A stretch of 64,000 nt of DNA from CAZSAL01 sp964604825 (GTDB lineage Bacteria > Elusimicrobiota > Elusimicrobia > 2-01-FULL-59-12): the NCBI GenBank assembly GCA_964604825.1, contig CAZSAL010000001.1, positions 1 through 64,000 of the forward strand, given 5' to 3'. Made by a program: the position numbers and the translations under genes. Shown here one piece after another: positions 28,744 to 39,796 of the stretch (positions are counted from its first letter, which is position 1; each line of letters starts with the position of its first letter). The notes beneath the pieces are model-generated. The model was given only the letters and a program-made list of their open reading frames with translations. It searched no databases and had not been told where the DNA came from.

Positions 28744-31700
28744 AATCCGGTTTTGCCGTCCCGGCGCGTGAAGCGTTATGCGTGAAGCGATTGGCGAAGT
28801 GTACGCTTCACGAGGTTCGCCCGTCGGTGTTCGACGAGCAGGCGCTTCTCCTGGCGGGGGTTTGTTTCCTGGGCGCCTACCATCCGCACGCCGCTGCGGA
28901 GGTGCTCGCTTCCGCCTCGCATCTGCTGCAGATGCGTCCTCTCACTATGAAGCATTCCGGGTCGTTTTCTCCGGGAGCGCCAGCGCCGGAATCTTTGGGG
29001 TGAAGGAAGCTCTCATAGCCAGTCTGGCCGCCGCGCTCATCAGCATGGCCCCTGTTCTGCGCCGGCCCTCCAACTTCCGCCGCAGTATGATGGGCGTCCT
29101 GTGGCTGAAACTCCTCGGCCGCCAGATGGCGGTATCTCCATCCTCGCCGGACGCAGACCACGACCAGATCAGAAAACAACTGGCGGAGGCGCTGGTCGAA
29201 CAGCTCGCGGAATGGCGGAAGAGCGTTCAGGATGAGACTATCCTGTTCCTGATTTACGAGGCGCTGCTGACGCATATGGATATCGACGCGGACTCCTTCG
29301 AGCCGGATATCGCCCTGGCGGCAGCCCGCGTTTTTCAAGAGGATGAGCAGCAGATCGCGGGTCTGGCGGCGCCAACGGATCCGAGGAATCTTCTTCGCAA
29401 CGGCAGCCGGCGGGCCGATCTCGCGGCGGTACAAGATGATCTCTGGCGGATGATGGCCGCCTGCTCTCTGATGGACCCGCGCCTGCCGGCCGCCGCCCCC
29501 ACGGAGGACCAGATCACGGCGCATGTCCAGGAGCTGAAAGCGCGCCCGGGAATGTTCTCGGTCATTGAGACCATGGCGAAACAGCAGCAGGAGGCGCTGA
29601 AGAAGCAGGTCAAGGAGTTTGAGGAGGAAGGGGTCGGGGTGATCGAGGATGCCTCGTACGAACCGACGTCTGCTCTCTACACGGAACTCAATGGTATCTT
29701 CCAGCAGATCCTGCTCGCGGCCGGTCAGGACCCGCGTCTGTTCACGCTGACTCTGCTGGATCACAGCGAGCAGACCGCTTTCGTCATGCCGGAAATTCCC
29801 ACGCGGGTCTTTTTTGATCTTCAGTTCTTGAAAGCCGGACTCGAGGGGCAGAAAGAGGGATTGCTCGATCGGGATTGGGTGGCGGCCATCCTGGCGCACG
29901 AGGTGTCCCATCTCGTACTCGAATGGAAGCAGAAAGCGCTTTCCGGAAAATTGCCCCCGGGAACCGGGACCGGATTGTCGACGCGTCATGCCCAGGAAGA
30001 TTACGCCGATTTTCTGGCCGTCAAACTCCTGGACCGCGCCGGATACAACGCCTATGCCCTGGCGGAATTTTTCGATAAGCAATCCCGCAACCCCCGTCAT
30101 CCGGCTGACTTGATTCTTCATCCGGCCACGGAAAGCCGTTACCGGGCTCAGCTTCGCCATCTGTCGGGTTTTCCTTACCGGACGCGGCGGGCAAAGCGTA
30201 CCCCGCTCGATGCCCGCGCTCAGGAAACCCTGCGGAATTTTGAAGGGACGTTCAGCCGGTTTCCCCGTGAGGCCGCCGCGCAGGCGACGATCAAAATTTT
30301 GGACCAGACGGTATCCGAAATGGTGAGCCGTACGCTGGGTCCCTCGCAGACCGTGACGCGCGACCGCCTGCACCGAAAACTGCGCGATGTCTCCCAGCTT
30401 ATGGATGAGTTTCGCCAGTGGCTCGAGGTCCCACATTCCTATGGTCTCTGGCGGCGCGCCTGGGATAGCCGCTGGCCGAACAAAACGACCCGCAGCAGCT
30501 CGGATCCAGTGGAGGTGTTCACCGGACTCAAGAAGCTTACCGATTTTCTCTGCCAGCACCGCCCGGCTGCTGGGGACGACGAGACGGAGAGGCTCCTGGA
30601 GCAGGCCCGTTCGCGTCTGGACGATGTGGAAGAGACCATGGACCGCATTGCCCGCGGGTTCAACGCGCGCGGGTCCTGGCTGGAGTATTATTTCTCCGTT
30701 TTCTTTGAGACCGGCCAGATGCCCACAGATCATCCCTGGGTCGTCGCCTCGGATCAGGATCTTCGCCGGCGTCTCCTGGAATCGCCCCGCCGGCTGGGTC
30801 GGGCGATCGCTTCGGGAGAACTGGCAGGCGAACTGGTGGGCGATTGGCTCATCCGAGAGCGAGCCGACATTCTTCAGCGTGTGTCGCCTCAGTTCTACTG
30901 GGACCTGCTGCTCCAGACGATTGAGCGGCCCGTTAATATGGGATCTTCCCGCTTTCCTCCTTCTCGAACGGTCAGTCTGCTGGAGGGCGCAGCGGATAGG
31001 CTCCAGACTGCGCAGACAGACGAAGCGCGCCGGATCCTGGCGGTCGTGCGGCGTCTGGCTGAGTGTGCCGAGAATGAACCACCCGCTGAGCAGAAGATCT
31101 TTAATGACCGGTTGCCCGAACTGGCGCGAGCCTGCGCCGGGAACCCCGAACCGGCCGTCGGCCGGATGTTCCGTGCATGGATCTGGAGTTTGCCGCCTTC
31201 CTGCAACAAACCCGTCAAGGAATTGTTGAAGGGCTTTTCTCCGGACGACCGCAAAGAATCTCTTCTGGCGGCTTTTCAAACGGCTGACGGAGTAAGGGCG
31301 CTGGTGTATGACCCGGAGACTCCCCAGGGGCTGGATCCCGCGTCTTTCCGGTACAAGCACGAGGCAGGAGAGAGTCTGGAAGCGCTTCTGGATGATCTGG
31401 GACTGGCGGCAGACCGGGATTTTGTGACGGCGCTTATTCAGAGCGTACCGACGATGCCGCGGGCCTTGCACCACATCCAGGCCTTGAGCATGGTTTTTTA
31501 TCTGACGGACATGCTATTCAGGGTTCGTCAACGTCAGTTTGGGCTGGAAACGGACTTTGACGCCTTGCCCCCATCCGTAGACTCGGAACAATCACGCCGT
31601 CTGAGCGACTGTCTGGTCGACTTTTTCGAGCAGGGCGGTATCCTCAATATCCCGGAACTTCACCGTGCCTTGCGGCAGGTTGGAAACGACGAGGATCTGG

Positions 31701-34700
31701 AGCGGATCCAGGTTTCCTTCAGACTCCACCGGGATGCCATCCTCTATCGCTGGAGGTGGTTCGCCCAGCAGGGATTCAGCAGGACGTTCGAATCGGATTA
31801 CCTCTGGGGGGCGCATGAACTGGCCGTCAGCCTCGAACGGCTGTCCCGGCAAACGGGAACCCGCCAGGCGAATTTCCCGCAGGCGACTCTTTTCCTGCCG
31901 AATATCTTCAGTGATTCGTTCCAGCTCGTCTATCCAGCGGCGTTCCAGCATCGCGGCGATCATTTGATGGCCTGGATGCTTCAAAACGACAAGGTCCTGA
32001 TGGGTCCGGAGCTGGAAGCTGTTTTCCCATTCCTGATGACGGACGAAAGCTATGACCAGATTGCCGCCCGCCTGATGGATGTGCTTCCCGCGTGCCCATA
32101 CCGGGATTACGCGCTTTATATTGCCTTTGCGCATAAACGGTTAGGAGTACCACTCGAGGAGGTCTTTTCCTCGCGGGCGGTTTCTGGGGCCCTGAGCCAT
32201 CTTCCGGCCGATGACCGTTTCACATCCCTGTGCCAGTTGTTTTCCCATCTTGGGGAGGATCGAGAGCTGAAAGGTGCGCTCACCTATTGGTCTCTGGGCT
32301 CGCTTATGCGCCAGGAGGCGGGAGTGTTGAGCGCGGCTGATGAGGACGTTCACCGTCATGCGGTCGAAGATTTCCCGAGCGGCGCCTATGCCGAAAATCC
32401 TGTCGATCGCTCCGAATCGCAGTTGGATCTTTTCCTGCTGGCGGCTTACGAGAAAGCCGGCCTCCGTGAGGATTTGTTCTGTGAGCATTTGTCCCCGGAT
32501 GAGCAGTTGAGCCGGATCCTGACGCTTTTTTCCCGGCCGTCCGGGGCACGGGATGTGCATCTTGCGGAGTTGGCCGAACGCGTCGCTGCCGGACAAGAGC
32601 CGAATGCGGATCGGGCGGAGCGTCTCCGGCAGATTGCCGAAAATATGGCGGGTCATCAGCCGAAGGACCGCTGCCTGCTTCTGGCGTTGGACCGGGCCAC
32701 CGCCGCCATCCGGGAGGAACATCCGGGAGAAAGCGGGCATACCGAGCGGGTCCGCCGCATTGGGCGCGCCATGGTCGACCATTTCCCCAAGCCGTCGCTG
32801 CTTCGCGATGACCTTCTCGATTCCTTTATTGAAGACGAAGTCGAAACGGCGTGGGAGTATCGAGACATCGCGCCGCTTTATTCAACGGCGTACCGGTCCG
32901 AGGGACGTTCGCTGGATACCCTTGCGGATAGAGGCGAGGCGATTGATCGCCGCAATTATGCCCGGATCCTTTTTCAAAAGATCCCTCTGAAAAGCGAAAA
33001 AATAAAGGTTCTCCTCTGGATGCTGGGGTTTTCGCCAAAGCCCGACATGGTCAAACGGCTGGAGCTGGATTTCCGCACGCGCTTTGACTATGTCACGGAA
33101 TTCGACTGGTCAGCCGGCCTCTCCTGTTATTCGGGTGTCGGGCGATCCGCCCAGAGGGAACTGATTCAGGAACTGCTTTGGGATGACGAGACCGGCATTT
33201 TCACCAAAGTGTACCAGGATACGCCGAACTGGCAGCCTCCCGCGGAGTGGCATACCCTGCTGGGAGCGCTCTTCGACGGTATTTTTGCGGATCGGCCCCG
33301 CCCGGCGATTTATCGGAAAATCTGGGACACCTGCTTCACCGTCGCACCCCGGCACAGTTGGGTGATCACCGAAAACATTATGACCAACCTGCTGACCTCT
33401 CTGTCGCAGGCGCAGCGGCAGGGGGCAGGCCCAATTGATGATGAGGAGATGCTGGTTCTGATCCTGGCCTCGAGCGGCGTGGCGGGAATGAAGCTGGGGC
33501 AGATTCTCCACAGTTTCGGCTATCTTTCGCAGGGTTTCGCGGCCAAGATGGAAAAACTCAAATACGCTTCTCCTGTGCCGCTCTCGAAACGGGAGGTTCT
33601 GGCCAGCCTGGAATATTACGGGCTGGACGATCTGCGCGTGATGGAAAAAGCCGGAGAAGGATCTATTTCTCCGACGTACCGGGTGATCGATCGCGGCCGG
33701 GTCCTGGCCATGAAATTCAAAAAACCCGCAGCCGACGAAGAAGCCCGGGCCGGCCTGGCCATTATCGAAGAGGGGCTCGACCGGCTGAAAGGGAGTTTCA
33801 ACCTGCCCGCATGGCTCGTGCCCTTCCTCCGGAAAAGTGTGGCGCCGGAACTGGATTTCAGCCTGGAAGCGGAAAACGCATCCCGGTTGAGGCGGAAGGC
33901 CTCAGGCTGGATGTCTCCCTGGGAATATGCGCGGCTCTTCGCCACGCTGTATCACCTGGGCTTCAGGCCGGGGGAAATCTGGCGCCGGTCCTGCGCCTTC
34001 CGGAGCGGGCGTGCGTGGGAAATCAGTGTGGTGGCTCCTTTCCAGAAGCGGGATATCCCGGACATCCTGTTCGAAGATTTTGTGAGCGATGCCGTCCTGC
34101 TCTCTCATGCGGATCTGGACCGCTGCACCGGCGCGGTGGAATCCCTTGCCGGTCTGTTCCTACGGCTCCTGGTCCGGCGGCTTTACCATGCCGATCTGCA
34201 CGAGGGCAATATCATGCTCGCCGAACCCGGCCGCGGGCGGCGCGCCTGGATCCTCGACACGGGCAGCGTCGGAGAGCTGACGCGCAGGGAACTGCGGAAT
34301 GCCGTGGGGCTCCTGCGCGCCCTGCGCGACCAAAATCCAGCCCTCGCCCGGCGCCATCTGACGGCGCTCTACCAATCGCTGGGATCCGACCAGCCGCTCG
34401 ACGAATTGATCGCCCGGTCGTTCCAGCAGCCGGATGCGCTCCAGCGCGCGCTCTGGCTCCTGCGGGAAGTGGAGGGCCTGCCGGCGGATCGCCTCCTGCA
34501 ACTGACGCGGGCCATGACCGCGGCCGGATTTATTCTGCGCCGGCTCGGCCTGGCTTCGACGAAGCCGGCCCAGGCGTCCGGGGCTGTTGTCGTTGCCGAA
34601 GCGGTGTCAGGACCGGATGAGCAGCCTCTGGAGACCTTGACGCTGGCCGAACTGGTCGACGGGGTCCGGGACCGGTTGGATTACCGCTGCGCCGGCGAGA

Positions 34701-36817
34701 TCCTGAACCGGGTATGGGGAAAACCTCTGCAGGAGGGTGATCGCGAAATCCTTTCAGAGATTCCTGAGGTGGCCCTTGAGAACATGGTGACCCGGCAGGA
34801 CCGTTCGATGGCGGACCGAGGCCTTGCGCTCAAGCTGGGAATCTGGAGGATCAATAAACTCGGGGAATCGGAATCGCGCCTGGTGCTTATCAACCCCGAC
34901 GGATACGAGAATCCGCTGGGACGAATTGGGACGGAACTGCTTCAGATCTTTGCATCCGGTCAGTGGCATGCGTGGCAACCTTCGGAAACGGACAAGATGG
35001 ATTATCTCTATGGGCTGTTATGGAACGCGCAAAAACAGGGGACTCGAGCGCCGTTGAACCTGGAGGATGTCAACCACCTTCAGCGTATCGCCTCGGATCC
35101 GAACTATCCGGTAGAAGCCCGCAATTCGTCTGCATTGATTCTGATCCAGGCGTCCATCCCGAGACAGATGTTCTCGGGGGCAGCCGACCGGGCGACTGCT
35201 GCGGCTGGGGAGGCTTGCGCCGCCCTCGCAGAAGGGCTGGCAGCGCGCGGCAAAAAGATTGATCCGGTGGAGGAGTATTTTCTAAATCAGCTCCAGTATG
35301 AACTGTCCCGGATCCTCAGAGACTATGGGAAAAAAATGCCGGATTTTCTGTACGAACCGCGTTTCAGCGCGTATCTTTCCGGCCGTCTGAACGATTGTTT
35401 CGCGAGGAAGGGGCTGACGCCGGCATTCCGGCGAAAAGTGCTGAGACTCAGTCGTATCCTGATGACGGAGAAATTCTGGGAGTCTCACGGCGGGGAGCCC
35501 GCCTGGGACGAGTTTATAACGACTGTCGTCTGGGGGAGGGCGTCTCTCAACTCGCGGTTTAACCGGCTCTGGGATTTTGTCAGCGAAGACTGGGAGAAGC
35601 CCGTGGAATTACTCCATACGCTCTGGTTCATCGATAAGTTTATCGCTCCGCTGAACAGGGGAATCGCGCTGGGGGAGCCGGAGGGGATCGTCCCCCCCTG
35701 GCTAGCGAGGATCCCGTTCATTGTGGAGCGTCGGGACGTATTTCAGAAGCTGACGGAGGCCTGTTCCTACCCCATTGAATGGTACGCTCATCCCCATCCT
35801 GCGGACCTCGCGCTGAACATCTATTTTAATCTCTGGGGAGTTTGCAGCGTTGAAGGTGGCGAGGCGGTTGCGGACGCAGGCGCTTCAAGACTCATGCCAT
35901 TGCTGAAGGCCCCAGACTCGAAGCCGCCCGTATCCAAACCAATCCGCTGGCGTCGTTCGATCCGTGAACGGATGCCATCGCTCGCGGAATATGAAGGGAT
36001 GGTTCCAGTTAAACCGCAGTTTGTCCGGCTGGTGCAGCAATTGAACCAGGATCTGGCTATTGGCGAAGATGGAAAACGGTCCAGCGCAGGAAGCCTGATC
36101 CTCCGTCGGGAAGGGAATCGCCGGGAGGTGGTCGATGTCTTTGCGGCGGCGCTGGGGGATGTCTTCTCGGACCCGAAACAGGACACGCGGGGGAGCCGCC
36201 TGCCGGATGTGATCGAGGGGCGTTACGGGCCGGAGGATCCCCAGCGGGGCCGCTGGCCGGAGGTGTCTCTGCTGAATTACCTCCACCTGGCTGCCTCGGA
36301 TTCCGAAGCCAGGCCGGCAACCGAACGCGTATTCCGCAGCCTGGAGACGTCCATTCTGAATCCGGACGTCCCGGAAAAATCCCGGAACAAGCTGCTCGAA
36401 CTCCTGAAGAGGTGTGATGGAATCCGTCCAGGCGGCACGGACAACAATGCGGCAGATCCTCTCCGGGATCTGACGGTGGCCTCCGCCCTCGGTCCGGATG
36501 TCATTCCTCAGTGGTTTGCGGAAGAGATCGAGCGCCATGGTGGTTTCCTCCCGGGGATCATTGATCTTGGAACCGACGGCGTAAATTTCTACCGGGCGCT
36601 GCTGAACTACGCCTGCCAGCGCCCTGTCATTCTTCGATCCGCGGCATTCCAGAAAGATCTCGGCAACCTTCACGAATTCCTCCATCAGCAGGATCAGGGC
36701 GAGAGCGACCTCGGTGTCCTGGTTCAACAGATGCTGGGCGAGCCGGGTTCTGGAACAATTCCACCGCCGCCCGGCGCGCCCGGCGCGCCGGCGCACGATT
36801 TGCGGAGCGCCGCATGA
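28584..36817 (+). CDS. giant exported protein: M48-like peptidase and ABC1/UbiB-like kinase, apparent -1 frameshift
   Basis: The signal peptide (core VVALALVCCLVAESGFA) and the family motif FDEQAL (28830-28847) lie in the frame starting at ATG 28584, which stops at 29001. The rest continues in the -1 frame to 36817. Joining at the T-TTG-GGG site (28994-29000) gives about 2744 residues. A separate Met start at 28778 would lack the signal peptide. HEVSH near residue 439, with a later QEDYADFLAVKLLDRAGY, fits an M48-type zinc peptidase. The kinase-like part has KLGQ near 1636, HADLHEGNIML near 1869 and ILDTGS, as in ABC1/UbiB proteins. The middle and end are helical and unassigned. The C-terminus is HDLRSAA. 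A GGAG lies 6 bp before the start, which overlaps the previous stop as ATGA. The shift could be programmed, a real mutation or an assembly error. Confidence 0.75.
28764..28812. repeat. GTGAAGC palindrome in coding sequence
   Basis: GCGTGAAGCG occurs twice (28764-28790), with the inverted arm CGCTTCACG at about 28804-28812. It lies in frame just after the signal peptide, as in the neighbouring giant genes. Confidence 0.5.
28994..29000 (+). other. candidate -1 slippery heptamer
   Basis: The bases T TTG GGG, read in the signal-peptide frame, have the X-XXY-YYZ form and are followed at once by a TGA stop (29001-29003). Slipping back one base gives TTT GGG GTG AAG GAA and continues for about 2600 codons. 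A missing G in the run of four would look the same. Confidence 0.5.
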
Positions 36818-36973
36818 ACCACAGGGCAAAGGGCAAAATGCAAAGGGCAAAGGTGTGGATCAACGCCCCCTGTTTAAACCGGGTCGTTAAACCTCGTTTT
36901 TCCCTTTGCCCTTTTCCCTTTGCCCTGCTCCGTAAGCTCGTGGCGCTCGCCCTCGTTTGCTGCCTCGTCGCCG
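36801..36973. repeat. 173-bp repeat with long palindrome, copy 2
   Basis: The second copy of the 28571-28743 repeat. Palindrome arms are at 36823-36851 and 36898-36926. It again spans an LRSAA tail, stop, GGAG and overlapping ATGA start. The two copies could recombine and delete or duplicate the gene between them. Confidence 0.85.
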
Positions 36974-39744
36974 AACCTGCTATAGCAGGAATGCGTGAAG
37001 CGTATCTCGTATCTCGGGAAGCGCCGATATCGAGGCCCGTTTTATGCTTCACGCTTCACGGGCCTTTTGAGACGCAGGCGCTGTGTCCGCCTCTCTCGTT
37101 TATAAAAACCTGCCTAAGAGGGCCCACGGGTCTGCCTGCGCGCTGTCTTGGCCGTCGCGACTTTTTCCCTGTCGCCCATAAAGTCCGGAATGTTATGTTC
37201 GCCACGGGCGTAGTTTTTTCACTCCCTGCTCTGCCTGCATTCGCACAGGACAACGATAATCAATCTATTGCTGATACCATGGCAACGTTCCTCCCTGCGT
37301 TGTTATGGACGGGCGCGGTCTTTGGGATCGTCAAATTAATAAAAATATTGGTCCGGTATTTTAGTCCCTATCGGCGGGTTTTGCGGGCGCTTAATCTTTC
37401 GCCCCGCGATTTGTCTTCGAATATACGATATACCCTTCAAGAGGAGATTGAAAGTTTTGGTTCGGACGCCGTGATTCGCATGGGTAAATCCGGCGGTGAA
37501 AACATGGTTAATGCTCTGTTGCGAGGGAGGGAATTCTTCTTTAATGCGGCGAAAATTCACGAGCAAAATGCGTTCGTGGAATTGACTGAGTTTTTTGGCA
37601 GAAATTCATGGATTATCTTTATGTACGTGTTGCCTGGGTATATCGATAATCATTCAACAGATGAGTTGTTGGATAGGGATAATTTGATTAATTGGCTGAC
37701 GGAAAACCTCGTCAGCATGGAAGCCGTCAAATATAGCGATCCCGAAGCGCCTGACGCATTTAACTCGGCGCTGGAATTATTGCGTAACAGTCCTGCCGGC
37801 CGGGTCAAACAACAGTCATCGAAGTTGCCTTCGCCGGGCCGTGGGTTCTCGCCTTTCGCCGGACGGAGTAATTCGGGGCAAATCATTCTTGAACTGCCAG
37901 CCGCAGCCAGCGGACTGGCACTTGCCGTGGCCGTTGCGGCGCTTGGGAAGAATATGTTCCCGGCCTGGATGATGATCCCGGAATTCATGCTGGCGCTGTC
38001 GCTGATTAAAGTGTGCGAATACCTGGTGCGGCAGATCAAAGGAGCAGCGTACGATTTGCCTGAAGATATCGGCGCCTGTATCCCTGCCGCCGGTTTCACC
38101 GGCATATTCCTGGCCTGCTACGGCATTCTGGGAAGCGCCGCAGCTTCCTCCTGGCTGCCGCCTGTGCAGAACGGGATCCTGGCCGGGGATGGGATGCGGT
38201 TGGTAATTTCTTCGCTGGCCGGAGCGATAGTTGGAGGAATCGGTTGGCTGGTATCTGAACGTCTGGTGGAGGGGATATGCGGCCTGGCCGATTTCCTGGA
38301 TGGATCGTTCCTTGCCGGGTGGCGGGCGCGGCGCCGTGGAGTTGATGAGCATAGCGTCGTAGATTTTATGGAACATCTAAAAGAGGTTGGAGCGCTCCCG
38401 GAGCCCGAAGTCGGTGAAGGAGAGCAGATTTCGGAGCTGGCAGAGGCCCCGGCCTCCCTGGAATCCTGCTCCTATTTAACCCTGGCCCAGACATTTTGGG
38501 AATATCAGGGGGTGGCGGATATCGTCGTTAGAGCTGTTCGCGCGGCGGTGGAGGTGAGAGGGATTCCTTTAGAAGAGCGGGCCGCGCGCAGGGTCGGTAT
38601 CTGGAACCGGTACTGTCTGGATGATCGTTACGGCGAATTCCTGGCCTCCCTTCCTTACGATGAGAGTGTGCAACCGGTAACGGAAATCGAAATCCAGTGC
38701 TATTGGGATAATTTGTGCCAATTGTGTCCTGAGCTTCAGCTGATTCCTCCGAAGCAGGATCTCCTGTTCGAGATTGCGGAGCTCGCCGGCGTTCTCATTT
38801 ATCCCAAAACGGAGGAGATTCTCCGCCGGGCGCGCCAGCATCTGAATGGGGTGGTTGGAGGCGGCGCCTCTTTCGCCAGCGTCTATAAATGTCTGGCATT
38901 TGAGACGCCGGAGGTATGTGTCCTTCTTCTGAAATGGCTCGGCAACCTTGCAGAGCAGGAGATTCCGGCGGCACGGGATTTTCTTCAAAGATATGTGCAT
39001 CAATACCTGGACGACCATCGCGACCTTCTCGAAGCCTTTTCGGAGTGTGTTTTCCAAAAGGTTGCGCAGCGAAAGGCGGAGGATGAAGAGAATCGGTGTT
39101 CGGGCAAGGTGATCGTCGCCATTGTACAGGCCGGCGCCGAACCGCTGGGAATCTGGCTGAGGGAAATGGCGCGCCTGACCGGTCAAGACATTGCCTTCCG
39201 GGATTTCGTGATGAATTCCCCCATGTGCCGGCGTCTCCGGAAGACCTGTCAACAACCGCAGAATTTAATTGCAGACCGGTCCTATGTCGACCTGGCGGCA
39301 GACAGCATTACGGAAGTCCGAGGTCATCTGCAATGGAGCGGTTTGGTGGGGTCGGAAACCCATATCCTTTTCATTGATACGGGATTCCGGGGCACCATCG
39401 CCTACCATCTCCTAGATGCGATGAAGGAGGAGAGGACAGGGTTCAGATATGTGATGTTGGCCTTCGCTGGCGAACCGTTTTATGACGGGTTCATCACCGG
39501 GCTGAATGAACGGTTGCCGGGAGAAGACGCGCCGCGGTGTTTTTCCCTGGCGGCGATCCTGGACAAGGGATTCGAACACTTCTTTATGACCCCGGCCTAT
39601 CTGCAGAAGGATCCTATTCCCACGCCGCGTCCGTGGTTTGCCGCACTCGTGGCAGAAGAGATCAGAGCCATGGCAGTCCGTTCCGCCGCATCCATGCAGG
39701 GGAAAACGAAGGACCGTTCCCACCCCCTCGCTGCCGCTGCTTGA
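36814..39744 (+). CDS. giant-family exported membrane protein, function unknown
   Basis: 976 residues, the last of the coupled set (GGAG 6 bp upstream, ATGA overlap). A basic, repeat-encoded extension is followed by a signal peptide (core LVALALVCCLVAEPAIAG) and the family motif FETQAL at 85-90. A second signal-like segment, VVFSLPALPAFAQ, lies at about 130-145, followed by a hydrophobic helix. More membrane segments lie at about 355-480. The C-terminal 250 residues are soluble, with VIVAIVQAGAEPLG and LFIDTGFRGTIAYHLLD, loosely like a phosphoribosyltransferase loop, but this is not a secure match. AVRSAA occurs 17 residues before the end instead of at the terminus. No function is proposed. 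Confidence 0.65.
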   Translation: MNHRAKGKMQRAKVWINAPCLNRVVKPRFSLCPFPFALLRKLVALALVCCLVAEPAIAGMREAYLVSREAPISRPVLCFTLHGPFETQALCPPLSFIKTCLRGPTGLPARCLGRRDFFPVAHKVRNVMFATGVVFSLPALPAFAQDNDNQSIADTMATFLPALLWTGAVFGIVKLIKILVRYFSPYRRVLRALNLSPRDLSSNIRYTLQEEIESFGSDAVIRMGKSGGENMVNALLRGREFFFNAAKIHEQNAFVELTEFFGRNSWIIFMYVLPGYIDNHSTDELLDRDNLINWLTENLVSMEAVKYSDPEAPDAFNSALELLRNSPAGRVKQQSSKLPSPGRGFSPFAGRSNSGQIILELPAAASGLALAVAVAALGKNMFPAWMMIPEFMLALSLIKVCEYLVRQIKGAAYDLPEDIGACIPAAGFTGIFLACYGILGSAAASSWLPPVQNGILAGDGMRLVISSLAGAIVGGIGWLVSERLVEGICGLADFLDGSFLAGWRARRRGVDEHSVVDFMEHLKEVGALPEPEVGEGEQISELAEAPASLESCSYLTLAQTFWEYQGVADIVVRAVRAAVEVRGIPLEERAARRVGIWNRYCLDDRYGEFLASLPYDESVQPVTEIEIQCYWDNLCQLCPELQLIPPKQDLLFEIAELAGVLIYPKTEEILRRARQHLNGVVGGGASFASVYKCLAFETPEVCVLLLKWLGNLAEQEIPAARDFLQRYVHQYLDDHRDLLEAFSECVFQKVAQRKAEDEENRCSGKVIVAIVQAGAEPLGIWLREMARLTGQDIAFRDFVMNSPMCRRLRKTCQQPQNLIADRSYVDLAADSITEVRGHLQWSGLVGSETHILFIDTGFRGTIAYHLLDAMKEERTGFRYVMLAFAGEPFYDGFITGLNERLPGEDAPRCFSLAAILDKGFEHFFMTPAYLQKDPIPTPRPWFAALVAEEIRAMAVRSAASMQGKTKDRSHPLAAAA
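36991..37060. repeat. GTGAAGC and GTATCTC palindrome in coding sequence
   Basis: The left arm has GCGTGAAGCG followed by GTATCTC twice; the right arm ends GCTTCACGCTTCACG. It is in frame between the signal peptide and FETQAL, at the same place as in the two preceding giant genes. Confidence 0.55.
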
Positions 39745-39796
39745 GCTCGCCAGGCAAGACAAGCCGCCTGACGCAGATTACAGGAAATTTCGATTC

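Noticed and set aside
28778..29000. ATG 28778 as the true start of the giant peptidase/kinase gene
   Set aside because: The sequence between 28778 and about 28990 in that frame is Arg/Gly-rich and non-domain-like, whereas the other frame carries the signal peptide and QAL motif shared by all neighbours.
38400..39744. Phosphoribosyltransferase assignment for the C-terminus of the 976-residue protein
   Set aside because: Only the short DTGFRGT stretch is similar; the preceding acidic pair and the rest of the fold are not evident.
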